This document shows positions 1 to 8,657 of a stretch of 12,062 nt of DNA, in pieces. The position numbers and the translations under genes are program-made. The stretch comes from Eimeria necatrix (Eukaryota > Apicomplexa > Conoidasida > Eucoccidiorida > Eimeriidae): positions 9,132 to 21,193 of the forward strand of contig NW_013651728.1 of assembly GCF_000499385.1 (NCBI RefSeq), given 5' to 3'. Below the pieces are notes generated by a model, which saw only the letters and a list, made by a program, of their open reading frames with translations, ran no database searches and was not told where the DNA came from. Each line of letters opens with the position of its first letter. Position 1 is the first letter of the stretch.

Positions 1-22
1 CAGGACGTACTCATGTGGCATG

Positions 23-1559
23 CAGAATGTATGTGGAAACACCGAATATTCCTGATAGTTGAGACTGTAAAATTTTCGACTTCCTCTAAGCATGTTGGTT
101 GATTGTTTGCTAAAGAATGGCGCATTAAATGGTGTTTTCTTGTCGGTTCGGGATTACTGCTACTTGCAAGGTGCGAAATTGGTGGGGTGATATTCTTGTC
201 AAACTGGCATGCATGGTCGTGTGTATTTCGTGCTTATTTTGTTCACGCATTTTATTCGAGATCTCGTTTCTAGAATTTTCTGGCATTGTTAGCATCTTCT
301 CATTCACATTAGAAATGAAAGTAGATTGAATTTTCCTCCACGCATAAGGTAAGGATAGACTGTTCCTCAAAAGGCGTACAGGGTGCTGGACGTCTCCCCG
401 AAGCATTTCCTGGCCGCAGCATCCATGCAGAGTTTAAACGGATCTATGCACGTGCACGGATAATTTAGGTGCCATTCGCTTGTACCTCAATGTAGAAACG
501 AAATCCGTTGCTCTAAGCAGCGGAGCCTTTGCATCCTTTAGTGCCAATGTTTGTTAAGGTATCAAAGGCAGCAATGGTGACATTTTGCGCATGTTGCGAG
601 ATTTAGTTTATTGCTCTCTCACTATAGCGATTGCTTCGAAAAAATTTTGGCCGGTACTTCGAAAGAATGCGCTTCTTGTAAACAGCAGTGACTTACCAGG
701 GAGTAAGTTGCACTAATTGTAAGGTGTCAAAACAGCGTGTGGAGATGCAATATGATAGATATCCTTCGGAGGAATGATTGTGCCTGATAGTTGTATAGCA
801 TACGACGACAGACCTACACGACGGCATCCTTTTCAGGCTAGGTTACTGCGGTTGACAAATCATTGGTAGGATATCTGCCTTGTTACTTTCCATTTTTCGC
901 ATATAATATATTACTAAAACACACATTACGCTCGTGCTCTTAGTAGTCATTGCTCTCTAAATGCAGCAGGCAGCACTATGTACTAAAGGACTAGCACAAC
1001 TTTCACCGTTTTTTCAATGTCGTGCATGTTACTTGTTGTGTAGTCCTCAATGGTTGCGACATGCTCTGCCTTTGAACAATATTGCAATATATCTCCGAAG
1101 ACTGTGCGTGCATGCAGTATGAATTTGTGTGGTAATGCTGTCAGAGCAGCACATGACTGGAAAACATTTGGAAAACGCTCGCTGTGCGTTTATAGTGACA
1201 CTTCCATCAAGTCCAGCTTTCAAGTTCTGTCCTAGGTCAAACTCTAGTGCCGTTTTCCTAGACGGTTGGGCAAGCAAGATCCGTACAGAATACGAAATGT
1301 TTTTTGTCAGACAAATTGCATCATTAATAAAAGACAAACTCCCTCTGCGCCGTATGATCGGGCCAAGCACTGCTTGCTTAGCGTGTGCCAACTATATATG
1401 TAGCGAGACGTCGCTTATCTGTTCTGCTGAATGCTTCCTGCTACGAGAATTTTGATATTATATTCAAAGCAGTTATGACGTAATAACAAAAGTGCTTCCG
1501 AACACTTCGACCCATCACGTTTCTTGTGGCGTTCAGGATGTACGTTACGGCATACGCTG
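23..1559 (+). repeat. Old array unit 1 (diverged ~1.5-kb tandem repeat)
   Basis: This is the first unit in the window. Its start is set by an anchor at 23-42 (CAGAATGTATGTGGAAACAC) that closely matches the anchor at 4502 (CAGCCTGTATGTGATAAAAC). The internal CCAGGGAGTA element follows at 696, 673 bases after the anchor, as in the other units. The rest is too diverged to align by eye with confidence. No gene, RNA or mobile-element signature was seen in it. Open frames of up to about 114 codons exist on both strands but overlap one another and are not repeated in sister units. Bases 1-22 presumably belong to the preceding unit. Confidence 0.6.
696..705 (+). repeat. CCAGGGAGTA element, unit 1
   Basis: This is followed by AGTTGCA, exactly as at 2196. 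It belongs to a set of near-evenly spaced copies. An exact 9-mer of this kind would be expected far less than once in a 12-kb window by chance. Confidence 0.8.
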
Positions 1560-2195
1560 CAGAATATCAACGGATGTGATTGTTTTTGCCTTGATTGGCA
1601 TTTGTGTTTAAGCAAAAAAGCATGTTTTTGTATCTTGCCTGTGAAGATTTTATAGGCAATATGAAAAGCTCATTGTGGCGACATTTTCGTCAGTGCAGTG
1701 TGTGCAGCGGCGAGTGCTGCGCTCGCCATTCGTTCATTCAAACCTTTCAGGCAGATCTGGGTGCTTGTGCTTTCTTTTTTTTAACGGGGTATGCACATCT
1801 GCTTTTGCTGCACAAAATGCCACTCATTCTCCCACTTCCGAGGCAAAAGAGAGCATTTGCCCAAACGGCCTGGAAGGCTCTAGACAGCTCACTTGGACAC
1901 TTTTCTGATTACGTCAACGTTTTGTGGTTTGGGAAAGTTTGTGCTGCTTCAATTGAACTCATGCCGTCCATTTTTTGCAGGCGTATGAAAAATGGGTGTG
2001 TGAGCTAAGAGAGCGCTGCTTCCGTGCACGTAGTGTTTGCACATTTGCATGAGCTCATGCATCTTCAGCGGCCTTTCGAACATTTTGCGAAGATTTCGGC
2101 ACATCCTCTCTGCTCGCGCGACTGCATCGATATTGCCTGGACAGCACTTGAGATGAGTTTCGCTTCAAGTTACGTGCTTATGGAGGGTTGCTTCC

Positions 2196-2205
2196 CCAGG
2201 GAGTA
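2196..2205 (+). repeat. CCAGGGAGTA element, unit 2
   Basis: The 17 bases CCAGGGAGTAAGTTGCA are identical to those at 696, 1,500 bases away. A small GTGCG-GCGA-CGCAC stem (2244-2257) follows 38 bases later. Confidence 0.82.
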
Positions 2206-2544
2206 AGTTGCAGTCATGTTGAAGCCCCAAACAACTACGCGGGGTGCGGCGACGCACTGATGCTCTCCATCGGTACAAAAGCTGTTCTGCCCACTTCCAA
2301 TGCCGTTTTGGGTAAGAGAAACACAATCACTTTGCTTCTTGTTTGTCAGGGCTCGTAGGTATCGAGGGCTTTCTGGTGTTGGTAATCATCTTACTAGTTG
2401 CATGCGACAGAAACTTGCCTCCCTGATGCAGCAGACTACTACGAGTACCAGAACAACAGCATTTTTTTTGTAGTCATCTTCAAGTTAAAAATGGCGCTTC
2501 CTGCGAAGATGCCAGCTGCGTGCGCTTTTGGACAGTATCGCATT

Positions 2545-2660
2545 GCTTCTGTGCAGCTTGTGAGCTCACATGCTGCGAATTTTTGTTTCTGCTGCTCCAG
2601 AGTAACACATGATAACACGCAACTCCAACCTTATCGGCTATGCTAAATATGCCTTTTTCG
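2545..2660 (+). repeat. Relic of the 3' core block, old unit 2
   Basis: The landmarks CTTCTgTGCAG, TGAG, CAC and GCTGCG recur in the order of 9013-9053, and ATGCTAaATAT follows as at 9064. Distance from the local CCAGGGAGTA is about 350-440 bases, the same phase as in the young units. This is strong support that the left half belongs to the same array. Confidence 0.65.
2553..2576. repeat. 24-base near-palindrome in old core block
   Basis: GCAGC, T, TGTGAGCTCACA, T, GCTGC reads the same on both strands except for one central-flanking mismatch pair. The inner 12 bases (2559-2570) are a perfect palindrome. The homologous places in young units (for example 9019-9053) are longer and not palindromic. 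Confidence 0.8.
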
Positions 2661-3627
2661 GAAAAGGTTTTTGTACGTTGTACGTGGAGTAAGGTGGTCG
2701 CAAGTAATGTTTTTGTTTAACCTGGTGCATAGTATGTAAAAAAAAGTGCTTCTGATTGAACGAAAATGCAGCACACCATTAAAACGTCTTGTTATTGTGT
2801 TACCTAACGTACGAGTTCTGGCGGCGGCACTCCTTGCTTGGCGTTCGATGTGTTTTCCCCTGCTGAGATGCCGATCAGGTGCTTCGATGCACGAATTTTA
2901 ACAGAAACCAATGTTGATAATTAACAGCTCATGAGAAAAGGAACGCGTATATGGTACATGTTTATTGGGTTTCCTGTGTGGTTCAGCCAGTAAGTGAAGA
3001 AATTGTGGTGACTATTGATGACTACGGTAGTGGACGTTGGCACCTTAGGCGGCTTTGTTTGTTATGCACAAGCTTTGCGACGTTGAGTGGAAATATGCTT
3101 AGCTGTCACGCGTCGAATAACTGCGATCACTGAGGGGTAGAAATCGGGGTACCTAAGATATTGCTAGTGTCATATGCAGGGCGGCGCAGTGCTGCATGCT
3201 CGCTTTACGCTTCCATATCTCTTCAATTGTTGAAAATTTGCCACTGATCCGCTTCAACGGTTGTACAAAATCGCGCGCGTTCGCCCAGCTGCCAGGGCAA
3301 TGATAGGCAAGTGCTTGAATGGTCAAGGATTGTGGAAATCTCACCATGAGAACTGTTAACCGGGGAATCTATGCGCCGTCTGAGCGGAGGCGACAGCATA
3401 TATCATTCTAGGAAGATGCTCCTTGCGTCCTGCTGTCTGCTTGTATAAATTCTTTTTCGTGTTTGTCCTCGTTTTTCAGCAGGGGCTAGGAGCATATTTA
3501 GCAGAGTCTTATGTAAATTGAGGGGCTTCCCATGTTGCTGTCCTGCTTTCGCAATTACTATCGAAGGTCTAGGTAGCAACCAGTACAAACAAGACTTGTC
3601 TATGGGTCGTAACTGGGAAATTTTTCA

Positions 3628-3637
3628 CCAGGGAGTA
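3628..3637 (+). repeat. CCAGGGAGTA element, unit 3
   Basis: This copy lies 1,432 bases after the one at 2196. It is followed by CGCG instead of AGTTG, and 27 bases later by the perfect 19-bp hairpin. Confidence 0.8.
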
Positions 3638-3664
3638 CGCGTCTAAGAAGTAGAGGTCAGTACG

Positions 3665-3705
3665 CACAATTGGTCAGTGTCGCACAGCGACACTGACCAA
3701 TTGTG
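3665..3705. repeat. Perfect 19-bp hairpin, 3-base loop
   Basis: The left arm CACAATTGGTCAGTGTCGC (3665-3683) and the right arm GCGACACTGACCAATTGTG (3687-3705) are exact reverse complements around the loop ACA. This is the longest perfect inverted repeat I found in the window. As RNA it would form a very stable stem. A template-switch mutation during replication also makes perfect arms around a very short loop. Confidence 0.95.
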
Positions 3706-5184
3706 TTGTTTTGTGTTTGCTATTACCCGGTGCCGCAAACGCTTTGTTTTTTTTCACGGAAGAGGTAGTCTGTCATCCATGTAAACTGCCTTTGCTAGCT
3801 GGTACACTGCTGCTGCTGTAATGGGTGGGGAATAACAGGCATTCTGGTTCTTTGCGTGTTCCTTTGACTTCACAATAGCTGTCAACGTAGGCATGAAGCT
3901 TTTTTGCCTAGTAGCTGCATGTGGCCGACACTTTGCGTTTTTTAAGCTTTGTGGACCATGTAGTACCGAAAAGCTGAGATGTGTTTGCGTTTAATATCAA
4001 ATTGCAGCATGCCGCTGGCAATGTCATCGTCAGCTGTTACATCACGTTGCTCTATTGCACGACGTTACATTTTCCGCGCACAGCCGGTGGGTGCATGCAA
4101 GGGAATGTTCTGTGCTTTTCCATCCTTAGAACGGGGAGCTCCAGAGACGTCGGATTGATGGGGATGGTGTTTGTTCGATGTATCTCGTATCGTTGTGAGG
4201 AACCCTGCAACTCCTCACTCAATTCAACTTGAAATGCTTGTTCATGGCAATTAAGGGAACCGTCTTCCGTGCAGAGCTTTGTTGTTGATACAGCTGCGCA
4301 ATAAAACTAGTGGGTGGTGCCCAATACTTCTTGCCGAGAGTTTTTGTCGCATGTTGAGAAAGAATCGTATTTTGGTACTGAGCAGGTATTCTTCACGTAA
4401 AATGGTGGTCATCTGAATCGCAGAACCCCCAAAGCTTAACGTCATATGGTGCGTTTGGAAGGCAACGGGAGCGCGTGAGAGATCCGCCCTTATTTTTGGT
4501 GCAGCCTGTATGTGATAAAACACAGTGCTAGTGATTGGTCGCTGAGGTTGCTGAATTTGGGGTTTGATGCAATTCGGCTTGTTCAAAGGCTATGGGGGAT
4601 TTCGCACTAAGTATCCATTCAGTTATTATGTCTGAATTCAGAACTATTTGCAAGTTGATAGCATTGGTGTGGTGGTGGTATGTAGATTGGCGGGTTGATT
4701 CATGATTCTTTAGATTTTAGTCCAGAGCTCCAGGAGACGCTGCTTTAGCTGTTCTTATGAGCATACCTATTCGGGTGAATGCCCTGACTTTCCTGGTATC
4801 GCGTTAGCATTGAAAGTGCGATAAATCGTGCATGCGCTCAACTACCATGCAATGATCGACTTTTGAACAATCCAGCTAAAGATTTCTCGAGGAGATCTCA
4901 TGCTGAATATGAATTGTTCCCGAAAAGTGCCCTTACGGCCATGTCTTTCACTTAAAATTATGTTTTTAAACGAAACTGTGCAGGCTGCTGTTTCACTTGA
5001 TGTCAATTGTTTATATTCTTCGTCGTGGTCTCGAGCAAGCATTAGTCAAAAGCATATTCATCCTCATCCTGCGCGTGCTGCTGTATTCATTGAAGACGTC
5101 CGCTTCCTTTTGCATCGTTTCGCAAAAGCCTGGCAGGAGTCTGCGGCAAATACTGCTCTTGGAACTTTGAAAAGGACCGGTGTT

Positions 5185-5194
5185 CCAGGGAGTG
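5185..5194 (+). repeat. CCAGGGAGTG element variant, unit 4
   Basis: There is one mismatch to the consensus. It lies 1,557 bases after the copy at 3628 and is followed by AGTTTTG, resembling AGTTGCA of the first two copies. Confidence 0.75.
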
Positions 5195-5300
5195 AGTTTT
5201 GTTGGAGGCGAGGTGTTAGAGAACTGTGTACATTGCATCCATATGTACCCATATGTAGTGTGTTCTATTGTTGGGTGAGTAGTCCGCTTGAAAGTTCAAA

Positions 5301-5344
5301 TTAAAAGCAAAGAATCACCCTGCATTTACGTTCTTCGCTTTTAA
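5301..5344. repeat. Imperfect 14-bp inverted repeat, 16-base loop
   Basis: TTAAAAGCAAAGAA (5301-5314) and TTCTTCGCTTTTAA (5331-5344) are reverse complements except for one A/C mismatch. A further A-T pair extends it outward. It lies about 107 bases after the element of unit 4. It may be a small structured element or the termini of a tiny inserted sequence; no target-site duplication was noted. Confidence 0.75.
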
Positions 5345-5524
5345 TAATTTGGGGCATGCACATACCACGTAAAGAACGACTATTTTGTCTCCTTGCTCGT
5401 GCGGTTTCCACTGTTGGTGGGTGAGAGTCAGCATGGCATTTTGATGCCCGATCCGATCTCAGCAGTCACCAGTGCAGAGGCTTTTGTTCTTTTGCAAATC
5501 GAATCATCACTAAGTACGAAACCT

Positions 5525-5600
5525 AGTTCAAGAATACTGGTCTGTGAGTAGCAGCAGCGGTTGGGGAATGCTGCGCCTTTCGGTGACGACGTTTTGTTCC
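5525..5600 (+). repeat. Relic of the 3' core block, old unit 4
   Basis: TCTGTGAG at 5541, then GCGGTTG, TGCG and TTTCG at 5562-5582, match the order in 7780-7812. Spacing from the local element is 356 bases to TCTGTGAG, compared with 382 in unit 9. Confidence 0.65.
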
Positions 5601-5841
5601 CCTGGAGTTTGTGCGCGCAGCCAGTAGGAGGCTTCTTCATGGCACTAGGGTTGGTTCGAAATATATCGACCACATGTTTAGAGTGACTTCTGTGCTTGAC
5701 CAAAATCTAAATTTGTACCGTAAATTTAGCTGAAGTATCAAAACGACTGAGTAAGCTTATCTTGACGTTAAGACACATGTTTGATATTTAGAACTTAGCT
5801 GAAGAACTGTTAATATGCTTCGCCAAGAGTCTTTTCGGGGG

Positions 5842-5921
5842 CATAATCCAATTATGGCAATCGAATGCCTACGGCATTCTCTCGAGAAAACACGCCTGAC
5901 CAAGATATAGGGTGTTTCTCG
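5842..5921. repeat. Cluster of three consecutive stem-loops
   Basis: CATAAT-CCA-ATTATG (5842-5856) is 6 bp around a 3-base loop. GAATGCC-TAC-GGCATTC (5863-5879) is 7 bp around a 3-base loop. CGAGAAAACAC (5883-5893) pairs with GTGTTTCTCG (5912-5921), 10 bp with one bulged base. The three lie within 80 bases, just before the anchor of unit 5 at 5929. Each alone is modest; the clustering is what stands out. Confidence 0.7.
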
Positions 5922-5928
5922 CGGAGTG

Positions 5929-6739
5929 CAGCCAGTGGGTGAAGAGAGAAGACCTTGAGTGTCGATGTCCAAGGCTGATGGGTTCGAGTGATCATGTGAT
6001 CGTTTATCTGCGGCGGCTGTATTTGAAGAGCCACTAGACATTGTTTTGGCGATGTTCTTGTCAGTGTGGTTTGCAGACTGGTTGGTGCTGCGCGTTCTTC
6101 CTCCTTTGATCCGTGTTATCTCAACCCATCGTGCTGCTATGAGTTGTTGTTTCACTGTGACCGCTTTATTTTCGTTGGGCCTACAGCAAAACAGACGCAT
6201 GGCCAGCTACAAGACGTCCGTTCTAATGCTTTTGAAAGCTTCGCGCAGAAATGTGAGAAGCATTTAAGCCACGTGCTTTGTAAGCGGATATACGGAGATG
6301 CAGTTGTGCTCGACGGAAGAAAGGGATGCATTCTTTAACAGAGGGATGATGTGTGCGTCCTGCTGCTTGCGACGGTAATGTGTCCACGTGCCTCTTTGTC
6401 GTTGTTTAGCAAGTATCAAGAGCATTTAGAGCAGCCGGGTCCGGATACTACAAGGTTCATTGAATGCCTCGACTGGCCTGCTGGGAAATACATAGCGGGC
6501 TGGCCCAGTTTTGGGATAACAGCGAGCTCAAAAAGAGTACTTTGGGAACCTTGCCTTTTCAGGGAGTAAGATGACGTTACGCGGATATGTTGTCACGTGC
6601 TACAGGGCGCCGCGTTGCATTCCTTTTTGATAGAGCTGGGCTACGCAATTAAACGTGCTGCATGTGCTCCTAACTCTGCCCTGAGTGCGATTATGGTGAA
6701 GAAACGGGCTAGGTTCACACAAATACTTATTTTTCTATG
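5929..6739 (+). repeat. Old array unit 5, truncated (~0.8 kb)
   Basis: The anchor CAGCCAGTGGGTGAAGA at 5929 and CAGGGAGTA at 6560 are in the usual phase, about 630 bases apart. The next unit's anchor, CAGTGCATCACG, follows only about 180 bases after the element. Other units have about 630 to 870 bases there. The 3' core block is therefore missing, which fits a deletion or an unequal-exchange junction between the old and young parts of the array. No gene was seen. A TTG-started frame at 6597-6968 runs across the junction and is probably meaningless. Confidence 0.65.
6559..6568 (+). repeat. TCAGGGAGTA element, unit 5
   Basis: CAGGGAGTA is exact at 6560-6568, preceded by T rather than C. It lies 1,374 bases after the copy at 5185. 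A TCACGTG palindromic word follows at 6593. Confidence 0.78.
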
Positions 6740-7254
6740 CAGTGCATCACGTTTGTTGAGGCGCCTGACGATGAATATGGAAGGTTTTGTTTGCCGAAAT
6801 CCAACTAATGAGCAATTGTATTCGCTGAACTCTTGTTGCGAAGTGCTGAAGGGAACTGTGGGGAAAATATCTCCCGGGATAAATTTTGGGGCCGGAGTGA
6901 TGCGGTCGTTGTGTCGATGTCTTTTGTATTGTGCTTTGGTGCGCGGGGGTCGTCCCAAAAGCATGTGATTCACCCAGGATTTCCGAAATTTCCTCGCCCA
7001 TGGACTTCGCTAAGCTCCTCGAACATGCATCCAGAGAACGATAAAGAGAGCACCGGCCTAGCTACAGTGCAGTTTTCGGCTAAGCTGCCTTTTGCTCAAT
7101 GGCCCGATGTAGCTCGAGAGCCTGCAAAGGCACCACAGTTGCACCCTTGCGGAATTTAAGAACCGCCGGCGCATTTACTTGTAGCTGGACACAGGGTAGG
7201 CGCCTCACCTCGTTTTGCGCGCATAGGCATTGCTTGGATACTGTCTGTGGTTGC

Positions 7255-7850
7255 TTCTTATTGGACGTCAAAATTTTATGAGGCGACCGAGTGAGATTGG
7301 TGCGTGATGAATCGCATGGTCATTCTTTCGCCGCGGTATCTTCGAAGCGCTGAAGTGGAATGTACCACGAGGATCAGTCTTTGCACGACGCTCTGTAATT
7401 AGTTTGTACGTTTTGTTGATGCCAAAGTATCCAAAGTCGCGAAGGCAACAGCGGCGCTTCCGTTGTTCCAGTGTTAAGTGCAATTTCGCCTTTGCTTTTT
7501 CTTCCCATTCGCAGTGGCGGCAGATATTCACGTCAGCTTTTGTTGCAAATTAGGATGCTGTGGAGCACAAGTACCTTGGCGCCACTACATCTTTTGGTGT
7601 GTTTTGGAGCCGCAATAGCTGTCCGCACGAAGGAGCTGCTTGAAAGGCGCAATGGTGTTTGGAGCTTCGCGTGGCAGATTTCTGTTTTATCTGCAGCCAA
7701 CATCGAGCCGTACTGAGCAGTGAAAGAGTAGCATTCATTTGCTCATCCTTCTCAGGTTGGCTGTGCTTTTCGCAGTGGATCTGTGAGCGGTTGTGGCACG
7801 TTGCGTGTTTTGAGGGTGCTACATATTTTGGGCGTAGTGTCTGAGTGCAT
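7255..7850 (+). repeat. Near-identical tract A, copy 1
   Basis: About 600 bases are nearly identical to 9755-10350, with only scattered substitutions and no gaps seen. For example, three differences separate the stretches 7268-7505 and 9768-10005. Flanking sequence on both sides drops abruptly to about 75-85% similarity. A sharp-edged tract of this kind inside more diverged paralogues is typical of gene conversion or a recent crossover. Confidence 0.93.
7484..7514 (+). other. Polypyrimidine-AG site (splice-acceptor-like)
   Basis: This is a 31-base pyrimidine-rich run ending CCCATTCGCAG and followed by TGGCGGCAGATATTC. It is identical at 9984-10014. In unit 9 the equivalent place (near 11270-11286) has lost most of the tract. 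It matches the general form of a eukaryotic 3' splice site, but no donor or exon frame can be assigned, so this is only a candidate. Confidence 0.35.
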
Positions 7851-7860
7851 GAAGTAGGAT
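7741..7860 (+). repeat. Conserved 3' core block, unit 6
   Basis: This is one of the best-conserved segments of the repeat across diverged units. In order it has CTCATCCTTCTCAG, TTTTCGCAGTGGATCTGTGAG, TGCGTGTTTtGAGGGTGCT, TATTTTGGGCGTAGTGTC and GTAGGATGCTT. It contains two pyrimidine-rich stretches ending in AG within 22 bases, which resemble splice acceptors, but no transcript evidence exists here. Function is unknown. Confidence 0.85.
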
Positions 7861-7962
7861 GCTTTGATTTTGCGGCAGCAGCATGAAGAGAGACAAAAGA
7901 TACAGAATAAGCATCAGTTCTCTAATGTGAGATTTGTGCCGTCTGAGGGCATTTGTAGTCTC

Positions 7963-8240
7963 TGCCCTTGATTGGATTAGAACGTATTTTTCGTGTAAAT
8001 GCGCCTCGCTGCTCGTGAAGATTGCCGCACATGCATCATGAAAGGCGTTTAATTAAAAACGTTTACTCGCGTTGGCGGTATGCGTAGACCGTGTCGGATG
8101 TTCATACACATTTTTTTACTTTGTAAAACGAATTTGACAGTGAGATGCCGAATTTCCGCTTCAACTGAGGCTTCCTGGTGCACAAATAATAAACGTCTTA
8201 CATTAAAGTGTGCGACATGCTCGCCAGCTTGTACGGTAGT
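7963..8240. other. Unmatched segment between units 6 and 7
   Basis: About 280 bases lack a clear counterpart in other young units. The segment is AT-richer in places (TTTAATTAAAAACG near 8048). It has no terminal inverted repeats, poly-A tail or target duplication that I could see, and no gene. It may be old unit sequence that the other units lost, or an insertion. Confidence 0.5.
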
Positions 8241-8645
8241 TTCAGGCGGTTACTTATTTTGTCTGTAGCACGCATCATGCTCTTGAACTTACGTGGTACG
8301 ACATAATGATGACTTAGGAAGTTGAGCTGGGACTTTGATGAATTTTGCTTATTAAGGTGTTCTTGCAAAGTGTTGAAGGGAATTTGGAGGCACCATTGCA
8401 CCTTCAAATAGCTTGGGGGAAACGTGACGCGGTTGGTGTACTGATGCCCTTTCCACTGCGATGTGCAGTTTGGCGATTCTCCCAGAATGGTGCAATTTAC
8501 CCACCGGTTCCAGGAATATGTCATTTTACTAACTTCATTGGAGTCCTCCATGTGTGATCTATCGGAAAACGGCCTCTGCATGATCCCTATATAACGCTCG
8601 AAAGAGGCTGTCCTCCAAAGTAGATGTATGTGCCCTGGCCTTCCA

Positions 8646-8657
8646 GACGGTATGTTT
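8646..8657 (+). repeat. Decayed element, unit 7
   Basis: CCAGACGGTATG aligns with CCAGGGAGTATG of 11169. The preceding GCCCTgGCCtT and the following TTTTTATTG also align, so this is a diverged homologue, not a chance match. Confidence 0.65.

Larger units (their letters stand above)
1560..2983 (+). repeat. Old array unit 2 (diverged ~1.4-kb tandem repeat)
   Basis: The anchor is CAGAATATCAACGGATG at 1560, like the one at 23. Just upstream, 1513-1540 reads CATCACGTTTcTTGtGGCG and then GATG, which matches the younger unit at 6745 (CATCACGTTTgTTGaGGCG...GATG). That links old and young halves directly. CCAGGGAGTA follows at 2196, 636 bases after the anchor. A diverged 3' core lies at about 2545-2660: CTTCTgTGCAG, TGAG, CAC, GCTGCG in the same order as 9013-9053, then ATGCTAaATAT as at 9064. 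A 137-codon frame at 1595-2008 starts at TTG, has no recognisable domain and is not kept in other units. No gene is supported here. Confidence 0.72.
2984..4501 (+). repeat. Old array unit 3 (diverged ~1.5-kb tandem repeat)
   Basis: The anchor CAGCCAGTAAGTGAAGA at 2984 matches CAGCCAGTGGGTGAAGA at 5929 with two mismatches. CCAGGGAGTA is at 3628, 644 bases downstream. It is followed by a perfect 19-bp hairpin, annotated separately. The 3' half (about 3710-4500) could not be aligned convincingly with the core of other units. It holds a short CTG run near 3809-3820, a T-run near 3747 and no supportable gene. The two-mismatch anchor match and the correct phase of the element are the reasons for calling it a unit. 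Confidence 0.65.
4502..5928 (+). repeat. Old array unit 4 (diverged ~1.4-kb tandem repeat)
   Basis: The anchor is CAGCCTGTATGTGATAAAAC at 4502. The element variant CCAGGGAGTG is at 5185, 683 bases later. A diverged 3' core is visible at about 5525-5590: TCTGTGAG at 5541, then TGCG and TTTCG, in the order seen at 11551 onward. The spacing from the element to TCTGTGAG is 356 here and 382 in the unit at 10530. Overlapping open frames exist, including 134 codons on + at 4900-5304 and 147 codons on - at 5757-6200. The latter crosses the unit boundary, has no recognised domain and is judged spurious. An imperfect inverted repeat (5301-5344) and stem-loops (5842-5921) lie inside. Confidence 0.7.
6740..8265 (+). 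repeat. Young array unit 6 (~1.53 kb)
   Basis: This aligns with the unit at 9240 at an exact offset of 2,500 bases. The matched stretch begins before the anchor, at TTATGGTGAAGAAACG (6691 and 9191). Similarity is moderate over about 6691-7000, higher over about 7020-7210, breaks at about 7211-7254, then becomes near-identical from about 7255 to 7850. CCAGGGAGTA is not recognisable at its expected place near 7380. After about 7963 it carries about 280 bases (to about 8240) with no clear match in other young units. Those bases explain the extra length and hold no visible gene. Confidence 0.92.

Noticed and set aside
1595..2008. 137-codon plus-strand open frame
   Set aside because: It starts at TTG, shows no domain or motif, and is not preserved in the homologous positions of other units.
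2652..2672. CCTTTT-TCGG-AAAAGG stem followed by a T-run, like a bacterial intrinsic terminator
   Set aside because: The stem is AT-rich and short, no gene precedes it, and the context appears eukaryotic.
3809..3820. CTG run and nearby T-runs as a microsatellite
   Set aside because: Only about four units long, which is within chance for this composition.
5981..5990. GGTTCGAGTG, resembling a tRNA T-arm or internal pol III B box
   Set aside because: No T-stem complement follows, and there is no A box or cloverleaf upstream. The same holds for GGTTCGAACTG at 11859, which is a slippage product.
5757..6200. 147-codon minus-strand open frame, the longest in the window
   Set aside because: It crosses a repeat-unit boundary, overlaps the stem-loop cluster, resembles no family I know and has no counterpart in sister units.
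7024..7035. CATGCATCC-type words (also near 9524 and 10799) resembling the TGCATGC motif of apicomplexan AP2 factors
   Set aside because: They are simply homologous positions of one repeat, so recurrence is not independent evidence, and the motif is short.
7268..7531. 87-codon minus-strand frame repeated at 9768-10031
   Set aside because: It lies in a near-identical tract. The few differences are mostly amino-acid changing, and the frame is absent from units 7 and 9.
8429..8440. GCGGTTGGTGTA, one base off the kinetoplast minicircle CSB-3 motif GGGGTTGGTGTA
   Set aside because: Homologous positions in sister units (near 6906, 9406 and 10681) do not keep it, and the other minicircle blocks are not present in the right order or spacing.
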